A DNA stretch of 64,000 bases from Takakia lepidozioides (taxonomy: Eukaryota > Streptophyta > Takakiopsida > Takakiales > Takakiaceae): assembly GCA_030704615.1 (NCBI GenBank), contig CM060733.1, forward strand, positions 21,390,001 to 21,454,000. The letters run 5' to 3'. The notes beneath the pieces were generated by a model. That model did not search any database and was not told the origin of the DNA. It saw only the letters and a list, made by a program, of their open reading frames with translations. Shown here in pieces: positions 10,741 to 22,699 of the stretch (position 1 is the stretch's first letter; every line of letters starts with the position of its first letter). The position numbers were made by a program, and so were the translations under genes.

Positions 10741-11737
10741 TCTAAGAGTTTCTTAGAATCACTCTAAGGATTTTTTATTGCGTCATTGGATTGAATTGGT
10801 ATATCAGATTGCGATCAATATTATACATGTCATATTTGATGTATACATATGGATATATAAACATTATACAATATACGAATATGAACTCCTATATCCGATT
10901 GGACTGGTTTTCACCAAAAACAAAAAAATTGTATAGGGATTCGAACCCTTACAGCTATTCATTATAGCATACAAAATTATGGCCCAAAGGCCTTAAAGAT
11001 TAGCCATAAAGGTCAAAAAGTTTTGAGATTTTGATATATAATATGATAAATAATTTGATTGAATGGATTTTGAATTTATTGAAATGATGAAGTCTAAGGT
11101 TGAAAACATGATATAATATAGTATTATATATTATATATTATATATTGATTTATATTTAAATTATTTAATACATATTATATTATTATATATCTATTTTTAA
11201 AATTATTATTCGTTAAATAAATTCGTTAATATAAATAGCTTGCTTGCAGAAGAAAGTGAAGGAAATGATCCTCGTTATGCATACTTATAGAGTTTTCAAA
11301 GAAAAAAAAGACAACACAATGAAAGAGAAAAAAAAAGAGAAAGTTTTATTTTATCAAAAACCTCACACAGAAAGACAAAGAATAGAGATTAGAAAGAAAC
11401 GTAAACAGAGAACCAAAAGTGAAGAACAAAGACAAATGAAAGTACTAAAAAAATCTTAAAAAACATTGTCAAAGAACCGAAATGACATAGAAACATAAAC
11501 AAGCAATAGAAACAAAGAAGAAACACAGAAACGAAGGTAAAAGAGCAAAACTGAGAGACAATTCTATTGTCTACAAACAACTTGTGGAAGAAAGAGAAGA
11601 AAATGATCCTTGTTTTCTATACTTATAGGGAAAAAAATGAGGTACAGTCTAAAAAGAATGAATGAAAAATAAAATAAATGGATGAAAACATAATGAAAAT
11701 TTGCTATTTATTAACCTTATCCCACACGCTTTTTGAA
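10741..11737. other. AT-rich gene-free stretch with a direct repeat
   Basis: No gene. A roughly 43 bp segment near 11248-11290 (GAAGAAAGTGAAGGAAATGA then TCCTCGTTATGCATACTTAT) recurs diverged near 11586-11629. The purine-rich open frame at 11244-11459 is low complexity and not credible as a gene. Confidence 0.5.
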
Positions 11738-12250
11738 TAGGTACTAACTCATGAAGGTTTATTTAAAAATGGATGTCAATGCATTACAAATAGTTGTATG
11801 AACGTTTATCGAAGACAAAATCTTGTTTTAATTGTAATAAATGGTGTCACCTACAAATTTTGTCGGTACATAGCAATAAATTGTACATGTGATTCTTAAA
11901 GTTGATATTTTTATTTTTATTTTTCTATTAGGACTCCTTAGGCCGCCCTAAGGTGTCCTAAGAGCAATAAAAAATAACAATTTACATCTTTCTATTTTCC
12001 CCTCTTAGGACTCCTTAGGGCCGTCCTAAGGAGTTCTAATGACAATTATAAATAACAAAATACATCTTTCCATTTTCCCCCCTCTTAGGAGGCTATTATA
12101 ATTTATATCATTCTATTTTCCACTCTTAGGACTCTTTAGGTGCACCCTAAGGAGTCCTAAGGGCAATTATACATAATAATTTACATATTTCAATTTTTCC
12201 CTTCTTATGACTCCTTAGGACGGCCCTAAGGAGTCCTAATGGCAATTATA
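11738..12250. repeat. Palindromic satellite family B, left part
   Basis: Begins with a ~180 bp unit (11741-11915, containing GATGTCAATGCATTACAAAT) that recurs at 36107-36298 and 36467-36660. Short units of family B follow, whose core TTAGGACTCCTTAGG, CCTAAGGAGTCCTAA is a palindrome followed by GGCAATTATAAATAATAATT. The array stops at 12250, exactly where an L1 begins. Confidence 0.8.
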
Positions 12251-14690
12251 GGGCGGAGGAAAGATGGCTCCGTAGGTTGCGGTGAGAGAGCCGGGAGACT
12301 TAGTTTTTCTCAAGCTCTCCCCCGTTCGGCCTCCTCGCATCTCCCCATATATTTTGATGTGTACTGAAGCTACAGGCAAGCTCTCAGTACCATCGGTGAG
12401 ACAGATACGACGTCTCTAGGGCCTTGCCCCAATCCCTAATCTAACTAATGAACTAACGGAACTCTTCTCATTCCCCTAGCTCCTCCACTTCTCTCTCTAC
12501 TCCGGGCAACTTTTCTCTTCCATCTATCATCCGGGAGCTCTTCCCAATCCTCCAATTATGGGCCGTCTTCACTAAGCTGCGGCGCGATTCCCCGTGCAAG
12601 CAACATTGACAGCCCATTCTCCATGCTAAACCTGACTCCTCTTACTGCTCTGTAATTTCATTAAGTCCCTTGCTATCTCCAACTAAAAGTCTATTCTCTT
12701 TGTTGGTTGTATTTATGTTTGCAATGCCTGCGCGGTTTACTCCAGAATGCCCTCCATAACGCGCCTGTCTGCATTGCGGCTCGGAGATGAAGAGAAGTGA
12801 TCATCACCCCCTAAACTCTTGACTTGAAGTGAGCTTGCCTCTGCTCAGCTTTAATTTCTTGACTGCAAGCGCGGTTTTGACATGATTCCTTTTCCCGATC
12901 AGGATTCCAAACTGCAACTGGCCTCATATTTCTAAGAGCGCTCCCCCTTCTCCCTTTACCGCTGTTACTCTTAATCATCTTCTCTGCCGCTTCTCGAAAG
13001 GTGACAGATTGTGTAGTCTTGCATCTTGATCACACGTTTCTACCTCTAGCCTCCGCTCTATTGTTTGTTCCAAGCTGTCTCTTCCATACCTTACACAAGT
13101 GTCTTCTTACTGTGAAATTGGGGGGGTGTGGGGTGAGGTGAGTGACCATCTGTTGCATACTACAGGTGCAATCTGATCCTCTCCTCAAAATCTGAAGCCA
13201 TGAGTGCCAGGGGTACAGCCAGCAAGCGAGGAAATAGGGGGGGGGTCATCGATTCGCCCAGGATCTGCACTTGCGATGAACAAAGGGAAGTCAAAATGGA
13301 TCACTAAGAACTACTCTACCTCCAATGGTACGGGCAATTCAATCTTGGGCAAAGGCCCAACCCCACTGATCATTGACCACTCTTCCAAGGAAGATGAGGG
13401 GGTTTGGGAGGACTCCATTCCACAAGAAACCAATGAGTAGCCAGTGTTAGCACTTGACAAGGAAAAGCTCAAGGTGCAAGCGGAAAAACTCACTTAGAGA
13501 GGAATTCTCATCTACTTCCCTGGGAAGCTTAGAGCTAGGAAGTGGATCCGCACGTGGATCGTGAAACACATTGGAGCGGAGGGAGGACTCGACCAGCACT
13601 TCTGCCTTTCCATGGGCAGAGGTTTCTACCTGGTTCTTTTCTGCAACTCAGCCGAAGCAGAATCGGCTCTCAAGTTCAACACACAAATGTCAGCAGCAAA
13701 GGTTTTCATTTTCCCCTGGACCCATGACTGGGGTCACAAACAGGGAGTGCTTTGGAAACCGAGGGTTATTGCAATCCCTTTCCTGCCTGCCATATATCTC
13801 TCTTCTCTCCCTGAAATAGGGGCCAGCTTCAGCACTTTCATCGGCTCTCTGAACGTGTTCGAGCCTATTCAAGTACCATCAAAAGCATGGACACAGAAGC
13901 TGCTTGCATTGACTTCACCAGAGACAATGGCGTGTTCTGATGCCGGAAACTAAGCCAATAGGCTTGTCCATCAAGTTGCCAACGTTAGATGATTCATACA
14001 TCATGGTAGCTATCCGCGAGGAGCTCATCTCCACGATTTGCTTTGTTCGCAACGGTGAAGGTCATGTGCGATCCAACTGTCCTAAAATCAACAGACAAAT
14101 CGCCTCCGACGACGCCAAGCACCCCTTTCCACAGACAGGAGTAGTTGGCTCCTCATACAAGACTGCTGCTCAGGCCACTCACGCTCCAGTCACCATGGGA
14201 ATTAGACGTGGAGGTCCCTCATCAGGGTCAGACTTCTAAAAAAAGGAAGAGAAACGGAGAGAAGTCCAGGTCATGGATACACCCAAACCGCCCGTATGAT
14301 CTACATCTTGTCAGAGTGAAGGACGCTTGGGCATCTTTTCCTTTCTCTGAGGAGGAGCTGCAATTTTTGGATGCACAAGTCTGGCAATTGCTTTCCTGGA
14401 ACTGCACACTTTCACCAGAAAGCCTCTCAATGGATGGGCCCCCGGATCAGCATATGCGCGAGATAGGGCAGCTATTTGTGTAATTCCTTTGGTTTACACC
14501 CTTTCTGACGATTACACAAATTTTTGCTTGCCAGCGGACGGGGAGGGTTTCCGCTCTGCATGGGTTTCTGAGCCCCTCGCCAAGGATTTGGGGGTCGGAA
14601 GTGTGAAGGATATCACTCTCTTCCTAACCAGCCAGGTCCTCAGGGAGTTCTTCCCCCATACATCTCTATCTCTATCTCACATTCATGACA
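12251..14690 (+). mobile_element. L1-type LINE, 5' leader and ORF1
   Basis: Starts GGGCGGAGGAAAGATGGC directly after satellite sequence ending AATTATA. About 950 bp of leader are followed by ORF1 pieces in several frames: 13204-13440, 13561-13953, 13940-14483 and 14489-14690. Features of plant L1 ORF1 are present: a DUF4283-like block (VFIFPWTHDWGHKQGV, SSLPEIGASFSTFIGSL) and a zinc knuckle with spacing C-x(n)-G-H-x(4)-C (EGHVRSNC). Frame breaks show it is decayed. Near 14690 it is interrupted by a reversed gypsy fragment. Its likely 3' end lies at 33355-34209, where the same satellite and target sequence resume. Confidence 0.75.
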
Positions 14691-15650
14691 TAGGCATCAT
14701 GGTAGAGAACAACGCTGCCCTTGTCAATTTGGCGGTTATACATGTGCTCCCAATCTTCCATGCTACCGACTTGGGGCAGGCCTCGGACAAGCCTATCAAT
14801 GGGGTATGAGTGGAGAAATTTGGCTTGTCTTGTAGGGTCAACGACCCTAATGAAAGCCTCCCTCAAGCTCTTAGTAGGCTTCCGTTGGAACTCTTGCAAA
14901 GCTCCTCAACTTCTCTGTCCTCACCCCTTGGTAGTTCCTTCTCAACTCTTCGAAGAACTCCACAACAGGGTTGAAGGCAGGCGCCGCCACTGGGGCTGGT
15001 GCAGCAGTAGCTTAGGTGGTCGTCGTAGTTGTTGTACCACTAGTCCCACTACTGCTCGTGGAAGCTGTTGTTGAAGCTACTGCTGCTGGTGCAGCTGCCG
15101 GTGTTGCTGCTGGTGCAGCTGCCGGTGTGGCTGCTGCCCTTGTGCCTCTAGTGCCTGTAGTGATGGAGACATAGTCGGGTGACCAGTACATCATCCACTC
15201 CTCGATCTCAACATCGTGCCCCCGCCTAAACTCATGGTAATCATCCATGGGCGGTCCCTCAAGGTGCTGAAACAGCCCCTTCCATGCCATAAAAGGCGTA
15301 AACAGTTGTGGATTGCGCATTTGCTGCAAGTTACACCAACTATCAAACTCTTGGATAAAATCATCCAACTCAATGGTGCTCACCGCCCCAGAGTACCTTC
15401 GTGGCTCCATACATCTCCTCCATCGTGTCCCACAACAATGGCAAGGAAACAACTTGCACCGCCGGTGTGAGTCCTCCTGATTCACAATCCGAATCAGAAC
15501 CTTCTGTAGAAGACACAGGAGATGAAGGTGGCATAAACCGCACACCTCGTCTCGTATACCCGCTAGTATCGCTAGTGCTTGTCCCGGCACTTTCCCCAGC
15601 AACTAGTGGTACCTCCGTGTTGACAAACTGACACTCAACCGGTCATGAAC
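14690..15650 (-). mobile_element. Ty3/gypsy gag fragment, same family as the DNMT element
   Basis: On the minus strand, gag-type sequence (LFTPFMAWKGLFQHLEGPPM, IEEWMMYWSPDYVSITTG) leads into an Ala/Pro/Thr linker and then FNPVVEFFEELRRNYQ. That last stretch is nearly the same as the gag at 26280-26330 of the DNMT-bearing element. It thus shows the N-terminal gag part that the plus-strand copy has lost. No LTR, protease or polymerase was found next to it. Several frame changes; a dead fragment. Confidence 0.8.
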
Positions 15651-18434
15651 ATGTCTCTAACCCCCTCTCCACAAGGTAACCGGGTAGAGAACCTGATGCG
15701 GTTTATGGAATACTAGGTTCCTAACATAGCCTGCACCTGCACCTACATCCACCGCATGCACTCCTATGGTTGGCTGGTCATCACCTCCAACCTCACCACA
15801 GGAGAAACAAAGATGGTCTGACTGGTCATCAACCCAGCCTCACCATCGACAGCATGCTCTAGGGTGGGATCGGCGATAAAGCCCGAGTCCACCACCTATA
15901 AAATCAAGTGCCCACACAAAACTAGCATGGCGCACAATCAAGCATGCAGGTGTGGAGGGGATCCAAACACAAGAATGAAAACAACAACTCCCCCACACCA
16001 AAAATCTCTCCACAGTGTCGCTCCTGCAACCCAGCCCAAACCCAGACTGACTCTTGCCTCCACCTACGGAAAGGTCTCGGCCTACAGAGAAGGTGGAAAG
16101 CTACGAGGAAGGGAAACTAGAGCAATGCCTATCCCAAGCACGCTCTCATCCCAACACCCTCTTTTTTCCTCTCTTCTTTCACTTGCATGACCATGAGGGC
16201 ATCCTGTAGACACTCCTCAAACCGCCCTCCACGAGCTCATGAAACTTGGCCTCCAAGGCCCCATGCAAGCCTCCACAGGGTCCGCCAGTGCCTCCTTACG
16301 TCCACCAGCCATTCCTCCGAACGGAACCACCTCAGGAAACCACACCATTCGCTGAAGGTTCAAAAATGGAGCAAATAGAGGTACATATAGGCCCCAACAA
16401 CATTCTGTCCAAAGGAATTACCTGCAGGCTGGTCTTCCCCATAGTTAAGAATTGGGCTGAAAACCCGAAAAGATTACCTGCAGGGAAGTAATCCCCTTTG
16501 TTAAAACGCAACAGGGAGGCAATTCCGACTTTTCTGCCGGATCAGCTAGCTCAAAACCATTGTTCTTCAGAGCCCAGCCTCCCCATCAAGGTCCTACGAA
16601 ACGAGTGAAAAAAAAATTATTTTATTTTTTATTTTTTTCACTTTGCCTGTTCGCGGCCTTCCGTGGCTCCAACCGCCACGACTCCTCACGGCCCGCCCTA
16701 GGCACTCGTTGGCCACGGGCTGCCCAGTGATACCCCGTGGTGCCACTCCCACGAGCCTTCACGGCCCGCCATCCCCACGATCTGGTCACCGTGCCCACCC
16801 ATTGTGTCCGTACCACGACTTCCAACGGTCACGGTCAACCATCACGACCTGGGCTCGTGGTATCTCGTGATACCGCCCCAACGGCCCATCACGGCCACTA
16901 TTCCCTGCGTTCCCTGGAACTCCCAACGAGTTCTCATGAGTTCTCAGGACGTTCCCGAGCTCTTCCCGAGCTGGGGTTTGCTCCAGCACCTGCTGCCGAC
17001 GAGCTATGGCTTCTGCGGAGCCATCAACCCCATCGCCCTGCACTCCTGAGCTCTCACGGCCCACTAGAAGTGCCTCCAACTCAACAAGCAAGCTATATGC
17101 TGCCCAACAAGCTCCATTTTCTTCATGAAGCTCACAAAAACAAATCTGAAAATACACACCTTTAGAAACTTGGTGCACCTGCACTTCTCATGCATCTCCC
17201 TTGGCTCTAGGGCGCCTCGTTGCTGCCCTTCCAGCCCCGCTCTTGCCACTCCAAGAGCCCTTACACTGCTGAGTTTCAGATTGAAACTCCAACTCAGCAC
17301 ATGCTTCACAAGTGCACTGATTTGCACACAAGAGGGACCAGCCCCCTCTCTTCACTCATACCTCTTCATGAGCTTGGAGCTGAAGCTCCCAACGGGCTGC
17401 GATGCATCTCCTCACAGCTCCACCATTCGGCTGCTCCCCATTTACCCGCAACAACTGATTTCGGGCAGAAATACTTGGAGCTGATCATGTCATCTCCAAC
17501 CTGCAACATGTTAGCTTCCATGCGCAGCCCACATTCCATGTGTGAAGATTTGAAATCCAAGACCGAATGCAATTTCCTATGTATCCAAGTGTGTCTCCTC
17601 TGTCGAGGCCTATCTAAGCCCAAGTGCAATCTTCTACTCATGTATCCAAGTGCATCTCCCATGTAGAGGCCCAAGTGTCTAGTGTCATCTAAGCCCGAAT
17701 GCAATTTCCTATGTATCCCAGTACGTCTCCGCAAGGGGAAGATGGGATTTTTGAAAGCCTGGCCAACGAGCAGTCCGCTGGAGATGAGAAAGGCAATGAG
17801 GGGTCAAGGCCCAATTCATTATTGATATATCTCCCCTCGAGGCTCCAATCATTTCCATCTAAGTCCAAATGCATTTCTTTTCCACAAAGCCTACAACCAG
17901 ATTTGGACCGGAGACCTTTCCCTTGATGTCGATGCTCCAATCATTGTCCCATGAAAGCCCACTTTGCTATTTTTCACAAATTTTCAGCGAAATTCCACAT
18001 CGAGGGCTTTCCAACAGCACCAAGCACTTGCGTTGGGGCCCCGCGGTTTGGGAGATCTCAACGACGCTACAAAACAAAACAAATGTCTCGCTTCATATAT
18101 TGATATGTCATTATATGTATATGTAGATGTGAATCAATACTTTGAGTTCAATCCTGAAGTCGATAAATCCATATATAAACGACAATGCGTTGATGCCAAT
18201 ATCTTTCGTCACTCAAAGTGGAAAAAACTAAAATTGTAGTGATGTTTTCTACAAAAGAGTGATATGAACAAGTTTGTATTCACATTCAAAGTGGAAATTG
18301 AATATAAAAATGGTTTTCAGTATTAGTTTAGATACTTAAATTAAAATGATATTATTATATATAGGTGTATATGTATTAAAATTTTATTATGTATTTAGTA
18401 AATATATCCGTATTTTCATTAAATCCGGACTTCT
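15651..18434. other. Gene-poor sequence, possible LTR remnants and tandem repeat
   Basis: No host gene recognised. 16640-17050 is rich in CACGG/CCGTG words and resembles in style the LTR at 52.6 kb, so it may be LTR debris. 17566-17740 holds about three diverged units of 65-75 bp (CAATTTCCTATGTATCCAAG, CTAAGCCC). 18050-18430 is AT-rich. Confidence 0.45.
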
Positions 18435-19420
18435 TCAAAGTCCGGAATTAGTTAAAATTGAGTTAATGATTTTGTAAGAAGAATTGAGTAAGGTTATGGG
18501 GCGGTAGTTAGCCACATTGTCCCTTTCTCCTTTCTTGTAAATCAATGTGACAAGGCCCTCTGAAATCTGCGAGGGCATCGCTTGTTTGAGGAGGATGTCA
18601 TTGGCCATGGCAAGAAAGTCATCCCCTATGGTTTGCCACAAAGCTTTAAACAATTCAACAGGCAGCCCATCTTGACCTGGACTTTTGAAGGATGCCAGGG
18701 CGTCCGCCGCCTTTCCAAGCTCTTCCATAGTGAAAGGATCTGCCATCCTTATCTTGTCAGCAGCAGAGTGAGAGCATGGAATGTTCCTGATGAGAGCGTT
18801 TCTTGCCTCTTCCACCAAGGGAGTATGGTCTCTCTTTTGGAAGAGCTGTCTGAAAAAGCCAGCAACGATGCTGGACATCTTTTTCGGGACAGCAGTTGAA
18901 GTACCCGATGCATCACGTAGGGAGAGGATCATAGTAGAAGCACGGCGTTGGGCTGCTTTAGCAAAGAAGTATTTTGTCATTTTTTCTCCCTTTAGTGACC
19001 AGTTGACGCCAACCTTTATCCTAATGAACTGCTCCCTTGAGTTTAACAACAGCGAGAGGTTTTTTTAGTGAGAAAAAGGAGGGTAGGGGAGGAGAAGGGG
19101 AGGTCAGCAGAGGACCAAACCCTTTGGAGCGAGAGGATAACCTCTGGGTCTTTAAGTAGTGTGGGGTTTAGTTTGAAAAAACCCCTAGCCTTGACTCTGG
19201 ACCCAGGGGTGTGGAGATCTAACTGGATATTAGAGTGGTCAAACCCTGGAGGAATTGGATTAATAGCTTTTCTCACAGACCAATTCAACAGATGAGTAGA
19301 GCAGTAAAACCTATCAAGTTGAGCAAGAGAGAGGTTGGGATGCTCTCTATTGTTAGCCCATGTGAATCTTAGCTCACCTTCTTAGCCCCCTGGTCTCCCT
19401 TAGGTACCCTCGCACCTCTT
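18435..19420 (-). mobile_element. L1 ORF2 fragment (reverse transcriptase N-terminal part)
   Basis: Minus-strand reading shows endonuclease-RT linker sequence (WSVRKAINPIPPGFDHSNIQ), then KYFFAKAAQRRA and the RT entry motifs SFKSPGQDGLPVELFKALW and LVTLIYKKGERDNVANYRPI then TLLNSSYKI, typical of L1-clade LINEs. The frame ends at 18435 before the catalytic FADD box. A 23 bp palindrome (TCCGGACTTCTTCAAAGTCC GGA at 18425-18447) marks the break. There is no poly-A. It is inverted relative to the L1 ends at 12.25 and 34.2 kb. Confidence 0.85.
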
Positions 19421-20073
19421 TTCTCTAGTTACTTGGTGTCCCCATGACACCTGTTTTTTTTTTATAGGGCCCACCCCTGAAAAGGGGTAGTAGCCGCAAG
19501 GTGAAGTGGCTTTGAGTTACGCCGGTATTCCTGACCGGAGTCTTCTCTCTCTTGAAGATTTTCAAAATGATGTCCGACATTGAGTACTTGAAACTCGTTT
19601 TGACGCACTCTTGGAATGGTCTGCTTTGAACATGATGTTTGCAAGGACATCTTTACCTTCCTGAGAATTCCAGAACTCCGGGTCTTCATTCAGAAAACTC
19701 TTCAACTCAAATATTTTTACTGCTGCAATATCCTGGATTGGAACAATTGCCTACACACTGGCTTGTTTCTCTCCAATGCATGTTCTATCCCTACAGTCCG
19801 TCGTTTTCTACATCCAAGTCAGTATCGTTACAGCTTCCAAGCTGATCTTCAGAGTTCTACTCCTCAAATTAATTATTAGAAGTATATTTTGTACCAGATT
19901 CATGCATCGCAACCTCAAGTATAGATTTGTCCATACCAACAACATTTTCCTGCAATGAAAACACTATACTAATTCAATCACTTTATGAGACCAGCGATTT
20001 AAAAAAACAAAAACTCGGTACTAACCATCATCACGCCGCTTGGTTGTAGCAACTACTAATCTGTTAGACCAAA
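19421..20073. other. No gene seen
   Basis: Unassigned. A T-run near 19453-19462 is followed by GGGCCCACCCCTGAAAAGGGG. Probably transposon debris between the L1 fragment and the recombinase gene. Confidence 0.4.
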
Positions 20074-21660
20074 TTATTTTATCACATTAGCTACCATCAA
20101 CTTTGTAAACAATTGATTGATAACAATTTTAGTTTTTAACTCTTGTTCCCTTGCAAGTTCTTTCTTTTCTTCATATGCATCAACAAACAACAACGGCTTT
20201 CCATTTCGCAGTTCTCCTGAAATGACACGCCGTGATGCACGGTCCCGGACATCATTGTCCGACTTATTATACCTACATATATAGTAAGCTTATTCATGAT
20301 GTCAGTTAGTGTTTTGTTTTTGAAGATGCACTACAAATAAGACATTGAAAGACAAGATCCAAAGAGAGATGAGGAGATAAAACTTACTTTTCATATGAGA
20401 TAGTGCTTTGATGTCCTGTAATCCGCATGATCCCAACTTCAATGGGCACAACAGAATTGCTCATTCTTGAGATCCCAGTACCTCAGCCGCTCTTGTTTGT
20501 AATTTATTTTGTTGTTGATTCCCAGGAATGAAACTAATTGAGTGGTATGTGCGTATAGTGTTCTTATCAACAGATATCTTGCCATACCAGATCTCAGAAC
20601 TCTTTGCCCACTTGATAAGAGGCGTTAGAAACAATGGATGGGGAAATGGTTCATTTACAGACCATATCGGACGTTTTATCATGAAGCGTTTGTATGTCTC
20701 TACCACATCATCGATGTAACAGTTCACAGGCTGCCGCTGGTTCTTAACGGAACATCTTTGTACATCCAACTTCCAGTTTTTGTTGGGGCTTGGGTGATAT
20801 GTGCAAGAACATAAATATTCCAGAACTTTAGATTATATTCAATGCACTAAACTAAAGAATTAACAAATTTAGGGTTGAGTCGATACACTTACATAAGATA
20901 CTCCCCCCTGGAGTCTTTATGAAGCACAAAATCCAAATCAGTTAGTGCTCGCGGTAGTTTTGCACCACCTCTCACGAAAAGTTTCTCTTGCAGAAGTATG
21001 CAAATCTTATGTTGCAGCCATGAGGCGTAGTAATTTGACACTCCACAAGGTTAAGCATAGCGGCCTCTTCTGAGTTGCTAAAAATGTCACTCTTTGACAC
21101 TGTTTTTCCAAGACCATTCAAAGATGAGATCATCACTGCCTCATCGGCAGCAAGTTTCACTTTCAGGTATCTAGGATCCATGAAAATATTATAAGGTATC
21201 ATGGTGACACCAGTGCGAGTGACATATTCTTCTTGCCGCATCGCCTGAATGCTGCAAACACCATAATGAATATCAGTAATTTTGATCCTAATATATCTAC
21301 ACACTATTGCAATATACAATTATGACAGGAAGTCACGTACAACAACAAAATGAATTCATAGACTGGGATTGAAAATGACATATAAATAGAAAACATACCT
21401 TGTAGGGGGATATAATTTTCCATCTTGCTTTGTCAACTAGAGCATGAAAAATTGCAGCATGTCTAGTGGCCTCACGTCAGCTTCTTAAACATATCTTCAA
21501 GCGTCATAACACTAGAATGTCCAATGAAAACACGCCACTTGTCAAAGGCCTTTCGTGCCCACTTCTCAGTCGCAACAGACCTCCTTCGGCCTCTCGACTC
21601 TACAATGTCTAACTGTACTTGATCAGTTTCTCTGAATCTATTTTTACTCTTGCTCATCCA
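20074..21660 (-). pseudogene. Crypton-like tyrosine recombinase gene, four exons, decayed
   Basis: Minus-strand exons with good splice sites: ~21660-21399 (AAG|GTATGT), 21251-20893 (acceptor TTTGCAG, donor AT|GTAAGTG), 20788-20388 (donor AA|GTAAGTT) and 20272-20074 (stop TAA). The reading follows Crypton/KIAA1958-type recombinases. An N-terminal helix (SVATEKWARKAFDKWRVFIG) comes first, then the NIFMDPRYLKVKL block. The box with the first Arg is LFVRGGAKLPRAL (Arg codon 20970-20972), followed by IWYGKISVDKNTIRTY. The HxxR-type box has become NKSG-stop-GTGISRM, then ITGHQS (His 20411-20413) and the nucleophile Tyr at SYEKYNKS (20269-20271), restored exactly by splicing. The HxxR arginine is TGA at 20483-20485, a CGA-to-TGA change. 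One frameshift in exon 1, one in exon 2 and at least one in exon 3 confirm decay. Confidence 0.75.
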
Positions 21661-21676
21661 GTTCTCCTTTCTTTTC

Positions 21677-22699
21677 CACTAGGCTGTCACTAGCCACCAC
21701 TAGTGCAGCCACTAGTCCACCACTAGGCTGCCACTAGCCACCACTAGTGCAGCCACTAGTCCAACTTCAATTCTATCCTGGAATCTTACCTTGGCAGATC
21801 TGTTAATGTTCAAAGATACCCCGAACCAATTCATGGAATTACATTGCGTTAACAAAAGGAAGAGGTCTAGGCAAGTGTATTTGTGGAATATCCCGCTTAT
21901 CCCCCCCACCCTGTTGGCTTTAAGTGGATCTACACACTTCAGCCCCTTGATAAAGAACCAAATTCAGGTTCCTTCCTGCCTGGCCATCAAATCGTGGGAT
22001 CACTACGGGCCTGCTACCACAGGTACCATGAATTGCTCCCTAACCAGCTGGAACATAAGAGGCATTGGATTTGATCACTCAGCTCCAAAAAGGGCGAGAA
22101 TCAAACTATGGGCCTCTAATCTTATCAATCGATCCTCTGTAATTTTTTTGCAAAAACACAAGCTGGACCCAGCTAAAATTGCTTCCCTGGGTGCATCTTT
22201 GTGGCCTGTTAATTCTGCTTTCTGGAACCCCACCGTAGTGGACTCAAGAGGGGGGACAGCGATCCTGGTTTCTCCTTCGTTGGGCCCTAGTATTCTTGCT
22301 AATGAGATATGGGTCCAGGGTCGTGTTCAGCTTATCATCATGAATATGGGTCAGTCCGTAGGGAAGGTTGGCATGGTAAATGTGTATGCTCCCAACGCTG
22401 AAGAAGAGCGCATTGACTTGTGGTCTCTTGTAAGGTTAAAGATGCTGCAGCATATGGATATCCAGCACTGGATTGTAGGAGGTGACTTCAATATGGTTGA
22501 ATTAGACACTGACAGATCTGGCTCTAATGTCCATGGCCTATCTACCGCCGAAAGAGACGTCTGGGACTCTCTCTGTCTAGCAGTCGGTCTATTGGATGCT
22601 TCCCACTTGTGGTGGACTAGTGGCTGCACTAGTGGTGACTAGTGGTTGTCTAGTGGCAGCCTAGTGGTGCACTAGTGGTGGACTGGTGATAGACTAGTG
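21677..22699. mobile_element. CACTA-type non-autonomous element carrying an L1 endonuclease
   Basis: 1,023 bp. The left end CACTAGGCTGTCACTAGCC and the right end, reverse-complemented, CACTAGTCTATCACCAGTCC, begin with CACTA, so the element reads CACTA...TAGTG. Both ends are built of repeated CACTAG words; the left holds two 44-bp tandem copies. This matches the terminal and subterminal organisation of En/Spm elements. Flanks are TTC and TTT, an imperfect 3-bp duplication. The interior is a 283-codon uninterrupted frame (21791-22642, +) of L1 ORF2 origin, described separately. Confidence 0.7.
21791..22642 (+). CDS. Captured L1 apurinic-type endonuclease domain
   Basis: Uninterrupted frame. 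From about residue 80 it shows L1 endonuclease motifs: LTSWNIRGIG, VIFLQKHKL, DSRGGTAILVSPS, VGMVNVYAPN and WIVGGDFNMVELDTDRSG. The catalytic glutamate normally found in the LQE(T/H)KL motif is lysine here, so the domain is probably inactive. The C terminus runs into the CACTAG repeats. It is a passenger of the surrounding CACTA-type element, not a host gene. Confidence 0.85.
   Translation: MADLLMFKDTPNQFMELHCVNKRKRSRQVYLWNIPLIPPTLLALSGSTHFSPLIKNQIQVPSCLAIKSWDHYGPATTGTMNCSLTSWNIRGIGFDHSAPKRARIKLWASNLINRSSVIFLQKHKLDPAKIASLGASLWPVNSAFWNPTVVDSRGGTAILVSPSLGPSILANEIWVQGRVQLIIMNMGQSVGKVGMVNVYAPNAEEERIDLWSLVRLKMLQHMDIQHWIVGGDFNMVELDTDRSGSNVHGLSTAERDVWDSLCLAVGLLDASHLWWTSGCTSGD

Noticed and set aside
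10938-10960. GGGTTCGAATCC-type sequence (minus strand), like a tRNA T-arm/box B
   Set aside because: No convincing box A or acceptor stem around it; at most a decayed SINE. Not called as tRNA.
11244-11459. 71-codon Lys/Glu-rich open frame
   Set aside because: Purine-rich low-complexity DNA within AT-rich repeats; no domain.
16640-17050. CACGG-rich sequence resembling the gypsy LTR at 52.6 kb
   Set aside because: Similarity in style only; I could not align a continuous stretch, so it is not called an LTR.
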